Shown here: one piece after another, positions 6,055-7,086 of the stretch
Position numbering within the stretch: position 1 is the stretch's first letter
Layout: each line of letters opens with the position of its first letter
Source of the DNA: CAYSHJ01 sp964589725
GTDB taxonomy: Bacteria > Planctomycetota > Planctomycetia > Planctomycetales > Planctomycetaceae
Direction of reading: 5' to 3'
DNA: 7,086 bases
Assembly (NCBI GenBank): GCA_964589725.1
Contig: CAZPUJ010000610.1
Span: 1 to 7,086, forward strand
The notes under the pieces: model-generated
What the model saw: only the letters and a program-made list of their open reading frames with translations
Told to the model about the DNA's origin: nothing
Database searches by the model: none
Made by a program: the position numbers and the translations under genes

Positions 6055-7086
6055 CTACCGATTGAACAAGAAAGCTGGCGTGTTAATCAAGGCCCAGACC
6101 ACATCTTGGGCAGCCGTCAAACGCTTGTTGCCGAGCTGTTGCTCGCTGTTTTTCACGTCGGCTTGCAGTTGCAACAGCCGACCGTCGGATGGGATCGGTT
6201 GGCTGACGAGTTCGAGTTTGCCTTGCAGGTCGATCAGTTTCGGATCGGGAGGCAGCGGTTGGTTGGCGACTCCGAGGGCGGCTTGCAGGTTGAAGAATTC
6301 CTGATCGACTGCTTTGAAGTGCTTGGCCAGATGAGCCGTTTGCTGAGCAGTCCGTTGAGCAGCAGGCGTGGCGACGATCGCTTTATATTCGTCGGCGAGC
6401 GTCAGGCCGACGTCGGTCTTGTCCACAGCCACGGAGATGCGGAAGCGGCCCAGCACGTAATCGGGCTGGCTGAACTTATGGTGCATCACGATCTTCAACT
6501 GTGTGCCACCTTCGATGTTGATCGGCTGCTTGGCTTCAAACGTGGCCCAGTGAGTCACGCCGTACGCCGGCGAGATGGCCCAACCCTTGTTGCCGTCGTT
6601 GGGGTTGCCGTTGATGGCCTTGGCGATTTCAAAGTTCACTTGGCTGAAGTCGGCCAGCGGTTTGTGCAATTCGACCTTCTGGGCTTCGGCCGGTTTGGCG
6701 GCGGAAGACGCGAAGACCTCGAACTCGGTGAGCACGAAGTTGCCGTCGCCCGCTCGGCCAGGACCGCCATTCGGAGCTTTTTCGGTCGCAATGGCTTCCA
6801 GGCGAAAGGCGGTGATGTTGCGCAAATTGGTCGGCAACATCACGGTCAGCATGGCGTTGCGAGCGGCCTTCGCTTCGACGATCACGGAGCGATCGGATTC
6901 GACGGTCAGCGTTGTTTCCTTCGATCCAGTCACGGATGACGGCAACAGCGGAATCCATTCGACGTTGCTGGTCTGTTGCAGCTTCTCCCATTCGCCGACC
7001 TTCGCGACCAAGCGATCGTCGTAGGCTTTGATGTCGGCTTGGCGAGCGGCGATGTTTTCTTGTCGCTTCTTCTCCATTTCGGCCAC
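6055..7086 (-). CDS. C-terminal part of PSCyt/DUF1549-DUF1553 cytochrome protein
   Basis: An open frame of 343 codons that runs off the right edge; the first codon in view is GTG within the frame, so it is not taken as a start. The last residues, LTAAQDVVWALINTPAFLFNR, are the characteristic end of planctomycete DUF1553 (PSD1) proteins, which usually carry an N-terminal c-type cytochrome domain and DUF1549 and exceed 800 residues. The visible part begins with a charged helix (1-38), then a beta-rich, carbohydrate-binding-like module: LTVESDRSVIV (60-70), ITAFRLEAI (91-99), GGPGRAGDGNFVLTEFEVFA (107-126), and GWAISP to GRFRISVAV (168-221). A helical tail (228-322) contains two 22-residue repeats. 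No CxxCH haem motif is in view, as expected for this end. It is the upstream partner of the DUF1501 gene and is probably extracytoplasmic. Substrate unknown. Confidence 0.88.
   Translation of the reverse strand: MAEMEKKRQENIAARQADIKAYDDRLVAKVGEWEKLQQTSNVEWIPLLPSSVTGSKETTLTVESDRSVIVEAKAARNAMLTVMLPTNLRNITAFRLEAIATEKAPNGGPGRAGDGNFVLTEFEVFASSAAKPAEAQKVELHKPLADFSQVNFEIAKAINGNPNDGNKGWAISPAYGVTHWATFEAKQPINIEGGTQLKIVMHHKFSQPDYVLGRFRISVAVDKTDVGLTLADEYKAIVATPAAQRTAQQTAHLAKHFKAVDQEFFNLQAALGVANQPLPPDPKLIDLQGKLELVSQPIPSDGRLLQLQADVKNSEQQLGNKRLTAAQDVVWALINTPAFLFNR

Noticed and set aside
6106..6939. Long plus-strand open frame (277 codons) opposite the DUF1553-type gene
   Set aside because: The opposite frame ends in the conserved planctomycete C-terminal motif; this one matches no family and lacks a ribosome binding site.

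Overview
The window looks like chromosomal DNA of a planctomycete (phylum Planctomycetota). The main evidence is a pair of genes on the minus strand at the right: the C-terminal part of a large PSCyt/DUF1549-DUF1553-type cytochrome protein, followed by a Tat-exported DUF1501 protein. This pair is a hallmark of that phylum. The plus-strand membrane protein with a von Willebrand A (VWA) region and a glutamine-amidotransferase-like region is also a typical planctomycete protein. Base composition is moderately GC-rich throughout, and no obviously foreign block stands out among the long genes. Layout, left to right: (1) 24-260, minus, a small zinc-finger protein of the YacG (DNA gyrase inhibitor) family. 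(2) 269-427, minus, a reading frame ending 8 nt before yacG that resembles the extreme C-terminus of a sulfatase; the rest of such a gene is not readable upstream, so it is called a remnant. (3) About 401-681, a stretch without a recognisable gene that carries two overlapping inverted repeats. (4) 682-3072, plus, a 796-residue three-helix membrane protein with VWA and GATase1-like regions. (5) 3074-3199, an inverted pair of short GTAG-plus-hairpin units, like a REP/BIME element, starting one base after the stop codon of the previous gene. (6) 3235-4221, plus, an exported caspase/legumain-like (clan CD) protein with a His/Cys dyad, an EF-hand-like loop and a C-terminal coiled coil. (7) 4222-4436, the space between converging genes, holding a modest hairpin and a perfect 28-bp inverted repeat. 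(8) 4437-5906, minus, DUF1501 protein. (9) 6055-7086, minus, the C-terminal part of the cytochrome/DUF1553 protein, open at the right edge. How the genes may work together: the two plus-strand genes are probably one transcription unit, pairing an inner-membrane VWA/GATase-like protein with a secreted protease-like protein. This pair is the best candidate in the window for a poorly described system, although no function can be read directly. The two minus-strand genes at the right are probably co-transcribed, cytochrome protein first, and act outside the cytoplasmic membrane. YacG is a housekeeping cytoplasmic protein unrelated to the others. No tRNA, rRNA, CRISPR array, transposase or integrase gene was found.
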